This document shows, in pieces, positions 45,511 to 52,557 of a stretch of DNA of 64,000 nucleotides (position 1 is its first letter; each line of letters opens with the position of its first letter). The position numbers were made by a program, and so were the translations under genes. The stretch is taken from assembly GCF_018100905.1 (NCBI RefSeq), contig NZ_JAGJEG010000007.1:62001-126000 (forward strand). Reading direction: 5' to 3'. The notes beneath the pieces are model-generated. The model ran no database searches. It had not been told where the DNA came from and was given only the letters and a program-made list of their open reading frames with translations. The stretch is from Pseudoalteromonas sp. MMG010 (GTDB lineage Bacteria; Pseudomonadota; Gammaproteobacteria; Enterobacterales; Alteromonadaceae).

Positions 45511-46463
45511 TAAATACCATAACGTAGTTTTAATTCATTTGGGTAAGGGTTAAAAAACACCTGACTTTCTAAATATGAATTAGGGTGTACTTTTAAATGA
45601 TGTTTTAGCAATGTTAAAGGCACATATAAAGGCACTAAACCACTGCGGTATTCATCAATTGCATCTCGAAGTTCTTGTTTTTCTATTTTTGATAATGCTT
45701 TTTTAAAGTACCCTTGCAAGTGCATTAATGTGTTTGTGTTATTTCTTCGTGATGCCGGGCTTTTTAATGCCATCATTAAACCAAGTATGTATTCATCGGC
45801 CAATGCCTCTATATCACTTCCTTGGTAAGTCCCTAAAAGGTTACCTAAATCGCGGTAAGCTTGATAATTATGAGCCATAAGTAAGTACTTATATTGGGCA
45901 TGGAACTGGGTTAATTTATGAAGCGATAATGGCTCCGAAGCTAATTTTTGCCAGTGCTTAAATGTGTACACACGCATTACAAAATTCTCACGTAAATGCA
46001 TGTCATTTAAACGGCCATTTTCTTCACATGGTAGTAGCGGGTTATGGTGCATTATTTGCTCTGCAAAAAATCCAACCCCTTCGGAGGTATTGCCGGTCCC
46101 CGCTTCGTTATATATTTTTATTCTTTCCATGCCACAGCTAGGGCTTTTTGCACAAAAAATGAAACCACTTAAGTTTTTTGCTTGTTCAGTGGCCACCTTT
46201 TTACCGTATTGTGTAAGTTGCGGACCCACATCACCGGTGCCATCAGGGCGACAGACTTTAATTGTGTCTCCCACTTTAACTTGACGAATCGTAGGACGAG
46301 GGATCGGTAAACCCACCGCAACTTCTGGACAAAACTTTGTATACTCAACATGCTTTGCTAAATCGTTCATGCAAAAATTAGACTTTTTATGGCCGGTATC
46401 AAATCTTACTTTTTCACCGGCCAGACAAGCACTTAAACCTATATGAATGGTATCTGTATCCAT
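45510..46463 (-). CDS. YbgA-like protein, DUF523 plus DUF1722
   Basis: A 317-residue two-domain protein. The DUF523 half (1-150) contains GLSACLAGEKVRFDTGHKKS, CPEVAVGLPIPRPTIR and SPSCGMERIKIYN, with several conserved cysteines. The DUF1722 half (175-300) contains HAQYKYLLMAHNYQAYRDLG and an RSGLVPLYVPLTLLKHHLK end. Biochemical role is not settled; linkage with photolyase is conserved. Gap to chrR is 8 nt. Confidence 0.88.
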   Translation of the reverse strand: MDTDTIHIGLSACLAGEKVRFDTGHKKSNFCMNDLAKHVEYTKFCPEVAVGLPIPRPTIRQVKVGDTIKVCRPDGTGDVGPQLTQYGKKVATEQAKNLSGFIFCAKSPSCGMERIKIYNEAGTGNTSEGVGFFAEQIMHHNPLLPCEENGRLNDMHLRENFVMRVYTFKHWQKLASEPLSLHKLTQFHAQYKYLLMAHNYQAYRDLGNLLGTYQGSDIEALADEYILGLMMALKSPASRRNNTNTLMHLQGYFKKALSKIEKQELRDAIDEYRSGLVPLYVPLTLLKHHLKVHPNSYLESQVFFNPYPNELKLRYGI

Positions 46464-46471
46464 AAATGTCC

Positions 46472-47155
46472 TTAATATATAAATTGTCCAATTGGGTTTA
46501 ATAACTTACTTAATCCCTTATTGAAGTGCAATGCACTGCTTACAACGGTGTAACACAAACACCCATCTTTAGTCACTGGAGTATGCTGATGTTGTTGATC
46601 TTGCCAAATAAAGTCACCTGGCACATAACTACCCGCTTCATCGCTAAACTCACCATCGAGTAATAATGTTAGCTCAAAACCTGTGTGTGTATGCTCGGGT
46701 ATTTCTCCACCAGCATCAATATGAAATAAACTAGAGCGCAACTCTCCATCGTCAATATCAACACGTGAGCGGGCAAGCTTACCCAGTGATGAAAACTTGC
46801 TGTGTCCGATACGAGTGAGTGTACGTGGTAAAGTATATTCAGTATTTTTTACACAGACAGTAACCGGTTCTATCTCGTAAACCTCATCAACTTCGTCATT
46901 AGAGACAATCGTATTAAATAACATAGAGTCGAAGTCTTCTTCAGCTTGCTCAGGGTTCGATGATACGTCCTCGAGCGAGTCAGATTGTCGGTGCATAAAT
47001 GCATGTTCGGCGTGTTGCTGCTCATAATGGGCCACTTTTTCTTGGCACAGTGGACACATATCAACATGAATTGACACCGCAACACTCAATGATGCACTTA
47101 GGTTTCCTGCACAATATTGTGTTAATAATTGATTTGTTGGGTGATGTTTAATCAT
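46472..47155 (-). CDS. ChrR-type zinc anti-sigma factor
   Basis: A cytoplasmic anti-sigma factor that holds RpoE until singlet oxygen or organic peroxide triggers release. The N-terminal zinc-binding ASD has the ligands His, Cys and Cys in SIHVDMCPLCQEK. The C-terminal cupin (residues 110-215) has metal-type ligands in HTHTGFELTLLLDGEFSDE and the later HQH. 227 residues; overlaps rpoE by 8 nt, so the two are translationally coupled. Confidence 0.92.
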   Translation of the reverse strand: MIKHHPTNQLLTQYCAGNLSASLSVAVSIHVDMCPLCQEKVAHYEQQHAEHAFMHRQSDSLEDVSSNPEQAEEDFDSMLFNTIVSNDEVDEVYEIEPVTVCVKNTEYTLPRTLTRIGHSKFSSLGKLARSRVDIDDGELRSSLFHIDAGGEIPEHTHTGFELTLLLDGEFSDEAGSYVPGDFIWQDQQHQHTPVTKDGCLCYTVVSSALHFNKGLSKLLNPIGQFIY

Positions 47156-47771
47156 GCTGGTCTCCCATTTCGTTACGTAGTTTTTGTAAAGCTAACCGTA
47201 AACGTGATTTAACCGTGCCTACAGGTATATTTAATTGCTTCGCAAGTTGCTCTTGCGATAAATCTTGAAAATAAACTCCGCGGACTATTTCACGTTGTGC
47301 CGCTGGGAGCTTATCTAGATAATTTTTAATTTTTTTATCTTCTAGATGATCACTAAACTCATGGTTATCTTGTTGACTCTCAGTCAAAATTGGCCATATA
47401 TCTTCACTCAATTGATCTTCTTTATTACTTTTCATTTTGCGTAACATGTCAAACGACGCATTACGCATTACGGTATAAACCCACGTTGTAGCAGCCCCTT
47501 TTTCACTGTGGTATAAATGTGCTTTTCGCCAAACTGATGTTAGTGTTTCTTGTACTAACTCCATGGCTTGTGCTTCAGAGTTAAATTGTTTGATACCAAA
47601 GCGTTTTATTCTCGGTGAAAAATAGGCAAACAAAAAAGCGAATGCTTTTTTATCACGTGTTTGCGCAACCGCAATTAAAGCGTTTTTCAGTTCAGTACTT
47701 GGCGTTTCTGACATGGCAGTGTATTTACCTGCATTAGGTTCACAGTATGGTGACTGTTGTTGACTTACCAT
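47148..47771 (-). CDS. rpoE: RpoE-like ECF sigma factor (ECF11 / singlet-oxygen type)
   Basis: A 207-residue sigma factor with region 2 (FAFLFAYFSPRIKRFGIKQFN...LVQETLTSVWRKA and a TTWVYTVMRNASFDMLRK -10 recognition part) and region 4 (LPAAQREIVRGVYFQDLSQEQLAKQLNIPVGTVKSRLRLALQKL). Pairing with a ChrR anti-sigma gene identifies the ECF11 group rather than the cell-envelope RpoE. It is preceded by its own promoter, so it is autoregulated. Controlled genes are probably the ten that follow. Confidence 0.92.
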   Translation of the reverse strand: MVSQQQSPYCEPNAGKYTAMSETPSTELKNALIAVAQTRDKKAFAFLFAYFSPRIKRFGIKQFNSEAQAMELVQETLTSVWRKAHLYHSEKGAATTWVYTVMRNASFDMLRKMKSNKEDQLSEDIWPILTESQQDNHEFSDHLEDKKIKNYLDKLPAAQREIVRGVYFQDLSQEQLAKQLNIPVGTVKSRLRLALQKLRNEMGDQHD

Positions 47772-47806
47772 CTTATTTAATCCGCGTTTTGCTTTTCATA
47801 AATAGA

Positions 47807-47834
47807 TTTACGATAAAAAACAAAAGTAGGATCA
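47807..47834 (-). promoter_or_regulatory. Autoregulatory ECF11-type promoter of rpoE-chrR
   Basis: Minus-strand TGATCC (47834-47829), exactly 16 nt, then CGTAAA (47812-47807), 36 nt before the rpoE ATG. TGATCC is also the -35 element known for the Rhodobacter sphaeroides RpoE-ChrR regulon. The same architecture recurs at 39190-39217. Confidence 0.78.
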
Positions 47835-47848
47835 CATTAAAATGAAAG

Positions 47849-48418
47849 TTATTCGTTAACCACAGTATGGAGGAAGTTTCGTAAATTATCAAAATGACTT
47901 TTGAAGGCAAGTTGCTGTTTTTTATCGATTGATATAGGAATGATTTCAAGCCAACGGGCAACTACCCACGATAGCTGATTAAATTCGGTGTTTCTATAAA
48001 GAGAACTTAACTCTGGGTTATCCATAAATACACCCTTTAAGCTATCAGCTAAAGGCATATCAGTTAGCGCAATCTCTTTTGTATTGTTATACCACTTAGG
48101 CTCATCACTTAGCGATACTGATGCAAATCGTAATTGTTCATCACCCAAATAGGTATTAACTATTTCGACACTTTGACGGGCATAAATATCTATTAGTAGT
48201 AATCCATTTTCATCCTGGTCAAAATCGATTATGTCCACTAAGCACCCGTACTTACTCACATTCAGTGGTGTATTATGCTCAAATGTACATAACACAAAAC
48301 CGGAGTCATCTTTTAAAGCATTTTTTACCATGGTTAAATAGCGTTTTTCAAATATCCGCAAACGTGTATAACCGCCAGGTAAAATAAATAAAGGGAGTGG
48401 AAAAATCGCACGTTTCAT
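47849..48418 (-). CDS. LON substrate-binding domain protein
   Basis: A 189-residue stand-alone protein resembling the N-terminal substrate-binding domain of Lon protease: start RAIFPLPLFILPGGYTRLRIFEKRYLTMV, with GFVLCTF and CLVDIIDFDQDENGLLLIDIYARQSVEI in the correct order. It lacks ATPase and protease domains. Cytoplasmic, function unknown. Located upstream of the rpoE promoter on the same strand, so readthrough is possible. Confidence 0.87.
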   Translation of the reverse strand: MKRAIFPLPLFILPGGYTRLRIFEKRYLTMVKNALKDDSGFVLCTFEHNTPLNVSKYGCLVDIIDFDQDENGLLLIDIYARQSVEIVNTYLGDEQLRFASVSLSDEPKWYNNTKEIALTDMPLADSLKGVFMDNPELSSLYRNTEFNQLSWVVARWLEIIPISIDKKQQLAFKSHFDNLRNFLHTVVNE

Positions 48419-48593
48419 AAAGTCTGCTTCTGCTAAAAACTATACCCTTAACTACGTGCGTCATACGTTTGGCGATCAAATTAACTCATACTAAATTTAA
48501 TCCTGACTTCAACAATGCTATTTACTCACACATTAAATTAGTTTTATTGCTTTTGTAATTAGCTAGCCGGTGTTTTAAAACTGATTAATGCAG

Positions 48594-48707
48594 TTATAAA
48601 CTAAACCAATGACTCATGCTTTTAAGCATTTGGAATGAGTAGTAAACACTTAGTAAACTCACAACAGGAAGTAGCATTAAAATAAATAGCTCAAGCTCAT
48701 TATTCAT
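48594..48707 (-). CDS. Small membrane protein, 37 residues
   Basis: A short ORF encoding MNNELELFILMLLPVVSLLS plus YYSFQMLKSMSHWFSL-like residues, that is, one hydrophobic span with a negatively charged N-terminus and a more polar C-terminus. GAGGA lies 8 nt before the ATG and the start overlaps the preceding gene by 8 nt, suggesting coupled translation. No family is recognised. It is too short for standard gene calling, so it may be unannotated. Confidence 0.5.
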   Translation of the reverse strand: MNNELELFILMLLPVVSLLSVYYSFQMLKSMSHWFSL

Positions 48708-48999
48708 CAACTGAGTCCTCTGTGTGTACATTTATTTTTTTGCTAAAGTTCTCTTGCGTTACACTTTGTTGTTTCGCATAACGAGGCTCAAATAAGTTAT
48801 CCAATACAAAATGAGTATCGAAATTTAAACTTTCTTTTAATGAACTCTCCAGTTCAAGCGAAGTTTGTTGTACAAAGCGACTGACACTTTCATTTAATAA
48901 TCGCGTTATGTCTAGTTCAATTTCTACGGCCTGTGCGTGTGAAGTGCCAATTAATAAAACACTCGCTGCTATTAGTTTAATTACATTTTTCATGTTCAT
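48700..48999 (-). CDS. Hypothetical exported protein, 99 residues
   Basis: The signal peptide MNMKNVIKLIAASVLLIGTSHAQA precedes an acidic helical segment (VEIELDITRLLNESVSRFVQQTSLELESSLKESLNFDT). No known family recognised. Probably periplasmic. Its 3' end overlaps the 37-residue ORF. AAAAGGAAATGAAC precedes the ATG, a good ribosome-binding site. Confidence 0.7.
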   Translation of the reverse strand: MNMKNVIKLIAASVLLIGTSHAQAVEIELDITRLLNESVSRFVQQTSLELESSLKESLNFDTHFVLDNLFEPRYAKQQSVTQENFSKKINVHTEDSVDE

Positions 49000-49176
49000 T
49001 TCCTTTTATTAATAGTCTTTAGACGTATTTATATAATCAAAGGTTGTGCCAATCTAAATATAAAAATAAGTAATTGAATTAAAACAACAAATTTAAATAA
49101 CAATTAAACAAACGATAAACCAATAGTTAATTTAACCACTAATAACAGTGTAATAAACTAACTATTAGTTATTTTA

Positions 49177-49195
49177 ACAACCGAACCAAGGTTGT
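49177..49195 (-). terminator. Weak terminator-like hairpin
   Basis: Minus-strand ACAACC pairs with GGTTGT across a 7-nt loop just after the 114-residue gene, followed by TAAAAT. A modest stem, so the call is low confidence. Confidence 0.35.
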
Positions 49196-49202
49196 GTTAT
49201 AT

Positions 49203-49547
49203 CTACCGTTGTTTGCTAGCAATACGATAAACATCAAGCAAGCTAAAGCCCCATACAATCAGTAAAAAAGGGAAATAATCAGTCGCTGTGCTTCTAAGTG
49301 CTTTGCATGAGGGGGGAGGATTGTTAACTGTATTCATTATCGCCGAAAAGCTGCTATTAATTTTGCCGTCAATTATTTCATGGGCAATACATTGAGAGAA
49401 CGAAAACAAACTATAGGTCACACATAAAAGTAACACCGTAAACACAAGTGAAAATACTGCCCCGATTAAATTTTTATTTAAACTAAAGTGACCACAACCT
49501 GGATAGACGATACTTGAAAGTAATAATGCTTTGTATAAGGGTTTCAT
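49203..49547 (-). CDS. Small membrane protein, 114 residues
   Basis: Two or three hydrophobic segments: around residues 5-16, 28-50 (LIGAVFSLVFTVLLLCVTYSL) and 93-108 (PFLLIVWGFSLLDVYRIA). The start KALLLSSIVYPGCGHFSLNKNLIGA and end DVYRIASKQR resemble small TM2/DUF-type membrane proteins, but the family is not certain. A cysteine-rich loop (CIAHEI, PPPSCKAL) lies between the segments. Single gene, divergent from the hemolysin III family gene. Confidence 0.65.
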   Translation of the reverse strand: MKPLYKALLLSSIVYPGCGHFSLNKNLIGAVFSLVFTVLLLCVTYSLFSFSQCIAHEIIDGKINSSFSAIMNTVNNPPPSCKALRSTATDYFPFLLIVWGFSLLDVYRIASKQR

Positions 49548-49758
49548 ATTAACCTTTTGAATGAAAATTTAAATCCTAGTTTAACGGCTGTACCCCAAGT
49601 AATTTAAATTAACTAACTCGTTAATTACATACTTAGGCTGCATTTATATAATCTTATGCGAGCTCTCTTTCACTTTTAAAATTATATAATTAACTTATAA
49701 AGCAATTTGTGTAGTATTAAAACAATAATAAGCACATGATTTTGAAATCAATCCATTC

Positions 49759-49776
49759 AGTGTACACTTGTACACT
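49759..49776. promoter_or_regulatory. Palindrome before the hemolysin III family gene, candidate operator
   Basis: AGTGTACA-CT-TGTACACT is a perfect 8-bp inverted repeat with a 2-nt centre, 27 bp before the preferred ATG (49804). The position suits a repressor site overlapping the promoter or the start of transcription. Confidence 0.5.
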
Positions 49777-49803
49777 GAACTCAATTTAAGAATGATAATT
49801 TTT

Positions 49804-50430
49804 ATGTCAGCAACGCCATACTCTCAAAAAGAAGAGAAGCTAAATGTACTTAGCCATGCTTTAGGTGTTATTTTTGCGCTCATTGTTATGTGGGATTTAT
49901 TTAGCCAAGGAGAAAATATTAAGGCACATATAAGTACCATTATATATGGCACTAGCCTCTTTATTTTATTTTTAGCCTCAACCTTATATCACGCCAGTAC
50001 ACATCCTAGACTAAGAGCTTTTTATAAAAAGTGTGACCATTGCGCTATTTATGTACTTATAGCAGGTACTTATTCCCCATTTTTATTATTATCTTTAGAA
50101 GGTTACTGGTCTTGGTTACCATTTATATTCATTTGGACTGTGGCTTTAGCCGGTGTCATTTATAAGGCATTAATAATCAATGGCAGTGAAAAAGTGTCGC
50201 TTGCCACCTATTTATTAATGGGTTGGTTTGCTGTTGTTATCATTTACCCTTTGTATTTAAACATTGATATATATGCGCTGTATTGGTTAGTGTCTGGAGG
50301 TTTGTTATATAGTGTCGGCACATTTTTTTATAGTGTAAATTCGTTACGCTACAATCATGCTATTTGGCACTTATTTGTGATAGCGGGTTGTGTTTGTCAT
50401 TATATCGCCATTAGTAAGTATGTTTATTAA
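49804..50430 (+). CDS. Hemolysin III family (YqfA/PAQR) membrane protein
   Basis: A seven-segment membrane protein resembling E. coli YqfA. The motifs are LNVLSHALGVIFA, FLASTLYHAS near residue 58, KKCDHCAIYVLIAGTYSPFLL near 77, LMGWF and YNHAIWHLFVIAGCVCHYIAI at the end, with the metal-site Asp and His residues of PAQR proteins. Role in E. coli is tied to membrane energetics; here unknown. I prefer ATG 49804 (MSATPYSQKE); an ATG at 49792 is also possible. Confidence 0.88.
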   Translation: MSATPYSQKEEKLNVLSHALGVIFALIVMWDLFSQGENIKAHISTIIYGTSLFILFLASTLYHASTHPRLRAFYKKCDHCAIYVLIAGTYSPFLLLSLEGYWSWLPFIFIWTVALAGVIYKALIINGSEKVSLATYLLMGWFAVVIIYPLYLNIDIYALYWLVSGGLLYSVGTFFYSVNSLRYNHAIWHLFVIAGCVCHYIAISKYVY

Positions 50431-50592
50431 GTGCAAAACATTTCAACTAAACGTACTAATATAATTGGGGGCTTCTCCTCTAACTATAAAATATACGCTG
50501 TTATTAAATTGAAGGTAAGTAACGAAATATTTGTCAAAAAAGTCAGGTCTTGTTTGTATCTTATGTTATTTCTTTCAAGCCAAGAGAATATT

Positions 50593-51183
50593 ATGAAAAA
50601 ATTACTCGCACTTACTTTAACACTATCCGCAGCATTTTATGCCTCAACAGCGCAAGCCGATAAAGCCGTTTTAGCTGGAGGGTGTTTTTGGTGTATGGAG
50701 TCAGATTTTGAAAAGCTAGCGGGTGTGACCGATGTGATTTCTGGTTTCACTGGCGGTAAAATTAAAAACCCGACCTATAATGGTGATCACCGAGGCCATT
50801 ACGAAGCGGTAGAAATTACTTACGACCCAAAAGTCGTGTCTTATAAAGAAATACTTGACCATTATTGGGTGAATATTGACCCTTTTGATAGCAGAGGCCA
50901 ATTTTGTGATAAAGGCCCAAGCTACCTTAGTGCAATTTTTGTCGCAAATGAAAAAGAACAAGCGCTTGCACTGCAATCTAAACAGGCTGTTGTCGCGCAA
51001 TTTCCAAATCAAACCGTAGTGACTCCCATTTTAAGTGCCAGTACTTTTTACCCTATTAAAGGCAAAGAAAGCTACCATCAAGATTATTATAAAAATAATC
51101 CTATTCGTTATAATACATACCGCTGGCGCTGTGGAAGAGACAGTCGATTAGAACAAATTTGGGGTGACCAAGCCACGCATTAA
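50593..51183 (+). CDS. msrA: Peptide methionine sulfoxide reductase MsrA, exported
   Basis: Reduces methionine-S-sulfoxide in proteins. The catalytic Cys is in AGGCFWCMESDF, followed by GVTDVISGFTGG and a YHQDYYKNNP block; resolving Cys in YRWRCGRDSRLEQIWG. The signal peptide MKKLLALTLTLSAAFYASTAQA indicates a periplasmic enzyme, unlike cytoplasmic E. coli MsrA. I use ATG 50593 after AAGAGA; an open frame extends upstream to 50431 but adds a non-conserved, low-complexity region. No MsrB neighbour. Linked to oxidative protein repair. Confidence 0.9.
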   Translation: MKKLLALTLTLSAAFYASTAQADKAVLAGGCFWCMESDFEKLAGVTDVISGFTGGKIKNPTYNGDHRGHYEAVEITYDPKVVSYKEILDHYWVNIDPFDSRGQFCDKGPSYLSAIFVANEKEQALALQSKQAVVAQFPNQTVVTPILSASTFYPIKGKESYHQDYYKNNPIRYNTYRWRCGRDSRLEQIWGDQATH

Positions 51184-51194
51184 TTAATGTTTAA

Positions 51195-51224
51195 CTGAGC
51201 GTAAAACCCTTGTTTTACGCTCAG
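51195..51224. terminator. Bidirectional terminator after msrA
   Basis: A 13-bp stem: CTGAGCGTAAAAC (51195-51207) and its complement (51212-51224), loop CCTT. It separates msrA from the convergent alkyltransferase-like gene. Confidence 0.75.
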
Positions 51225-51229
51225 TGTAT

Positions 51230-51535
51230 TTAAAGCCATTGATGTTCACGCATATTCACTTTTTCGTTTTTAAACGTAACACCTTCTAATAACAGTTTTT
51301 GCCTTTGTTGTTGGTATTTGTCGCTGCCAACAGCAAATGAAATTTTCCCCAGGCTATTAACAACTCTATGCCATGGAATGGTTGAATCGTTAGGCATTTC
51401 CTTTAATAAACGCCCTACCAAACGCGCATTTTGAGGGTAGCCTGCCAATGCAGCCACCTGGCCATAACTTGCCACAGAACCAATGGGGATTGTTCCTATA
51501 ATTGTATATATGAGTGTATTTTTATCAGGTTCCAT
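51230..51535 (-). CDS. Alkyltransferase-like protein (Atl, MGMT family)
   Basis: A 101-residue homologue of O6-methylguanine methyltransferase lacking the acceptor Cys: the PCHRV motif is PWHRVV near residue 55, with the preceding VGRLLKEMPNDSTI. Such proteins bind O6-alkylguanine and hand it to nucleotide excision repair rather than repairing it themselves; E. coli has the same Cys to Trp change in its Atl. One base of its start overlaps the LysR stop, so it is cotranscribed. Confidence 0.92.
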   Translation of the reverse strand: MEPDKNTLIYTIIGTIPIGSVASYGQVAALAGYPQNARLVGRLLKEMPNDSTIPWHRVVNSLGKISFAVGSDKYQQQRQKLLLEGVTFKNEKVNMREHQWL

Positions 51536-52440
51536 TATTTTATATTTTCCTGTTGCATATATTCGTGACTTAATTCTTTAAACTGCTGCCAAATTTGTCG
51601 AGCCACCGGACCATGATGCATTGCATGCTTTCTAAATGCTCTAATTTGTGCACTAAATTGGTATTCACGATCGGTTATTTTCACTTCTTGTAATAAACCT
51701 GCGGTAATTTCATGATTGCAATGCTCTAAGCTCATCATTGCCCAACCTGCACCTGAAAGTAAAAAAGCTTTTAAACTTGAAAGATCATCTATTTTCATAA
51801 TCGCAGCACCTTTTGAATATGATAATCGGTCGCTATCAAAGCTCAAATCACTTTCAAACATCGCTAAACACGGGTAATACTGCAGCTCATTGTAACTTAA
51901 AGATTTAGGTAATAAACCGCTAGCGCACACGATGCCAATATCTAATTTACCAATGGGTATACTCTCTAAATCACCGGTGGCATGAAATAAATCAAACCAT
52001 GGTCCAATTCCAAGCTCAGCTTGCCCTGTATTTACTTGCTCTAGCGATACAAAACGCTTACCACTGTTTAAACTAAACTCGGTGCTCATAAACGATTTAA
52101 ACGTATTACTGATTATGGTGTTGTAACTTTGCATATGGCATATCTGTTCGTAACAAATCCTAAATAACGGTTCGTTACCTTGCGCTAACTCGTTCGCCAA
52201 TAAGTTTAATTCAGTACTTGCATCAAGTAATTGCAATGCTTGTCGGTGAAAGGTTTTACCTTTTTGTGTTAATTGCAGTCTGTAATGTTCTCTATCTAAT
52301 AACTCAAAACCAATTTGGTTTTCTAAATTTTTAATAGCAAGCGTTAAAGCGGGTTGTGTTTTATGTAGCTTGTGGGCCGCGGCACTTAAACTGCCACTTT
52401 GTACGATGGCATCTAATATTTGTAATTGATTAATTTTCAT
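51535..52440 (-). CDS. LysR-family transcriptional regulator
   Basis: About 301 residues. The N-terminal helix-turn-helix MKINQLQILDAIVQSGSLSAAAHKLHKTQPALTLAIKNLE is standard for LysR, followed by a periplasmic-binding-like effector domain. It is divergent from an RND efflux pair, the usual arrangement for a local activator. I use ATG 52440 (MKINQL); an in-frame ATG at 52455 adds five residues. It also drives the alkyltransferase-like gene downstream. Confidence 0.92.
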   Translation of the reverse strand: MKINQLQILDAIVQSGSLSAAAHKLHKTQPALTLAIKNLENQIGFELLDREHYRLQLTQKGKTFHRQALQLLDASTELNLLANELAQGNEPLFRICYEQICHMQSYNTIISNTFKSFMSTEFSLNSGKRFVSLEQVNTGQAELGIGPWFDLFHATGDLESIPIGKLDIGIVCASGLLPKSLSYNELQYYPCLAMFESDLSFDSDRLSYSKGAAIMKIDDLSSLKAFLLSGAGWAMMSLEHCNHEITAGLLQEVKITDREYQFSAQIRAFRKHAMHHGPVARQIWQQFKELSHEYMQQENIK

Positions 52441-52464
52441 TGATGCAAACACCATTAATTAAAT

Positions 52465-52522
52465 TTATATTGTTTTTAAAATATAATGATTTTTATTTTA
52501 TATGTTTGCAGCGTATGCTGCA
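52465..52522. promoter_or_regulatory. LysR / RND divergent control region with two palindromes
   Basis: TTATATT (52465-52471) and AATATAA (52480-52486) form a 7-bp inverted repeat with 8-nt spacing, which fits LysR-type boxes (T-N11-A). TGCAGC-GTAT-GCTGCA (52507-52522) is a separate perfect palindrome 36 nt before the adaptor ATG and could be a hairpin in the leader or a second operator. Confidence 0.5.
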
Positions 52523-52557
52523 CTTAATTATTTTGTAAAACCTTGTTCGGAGAACAC

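Noticed and set aside
50431..50592. Upstream extension of msrA
   Set aside because: Low-complexity sequence before a clear signal peptide with its own ribosome-binding site; treated as 5' untranslated.
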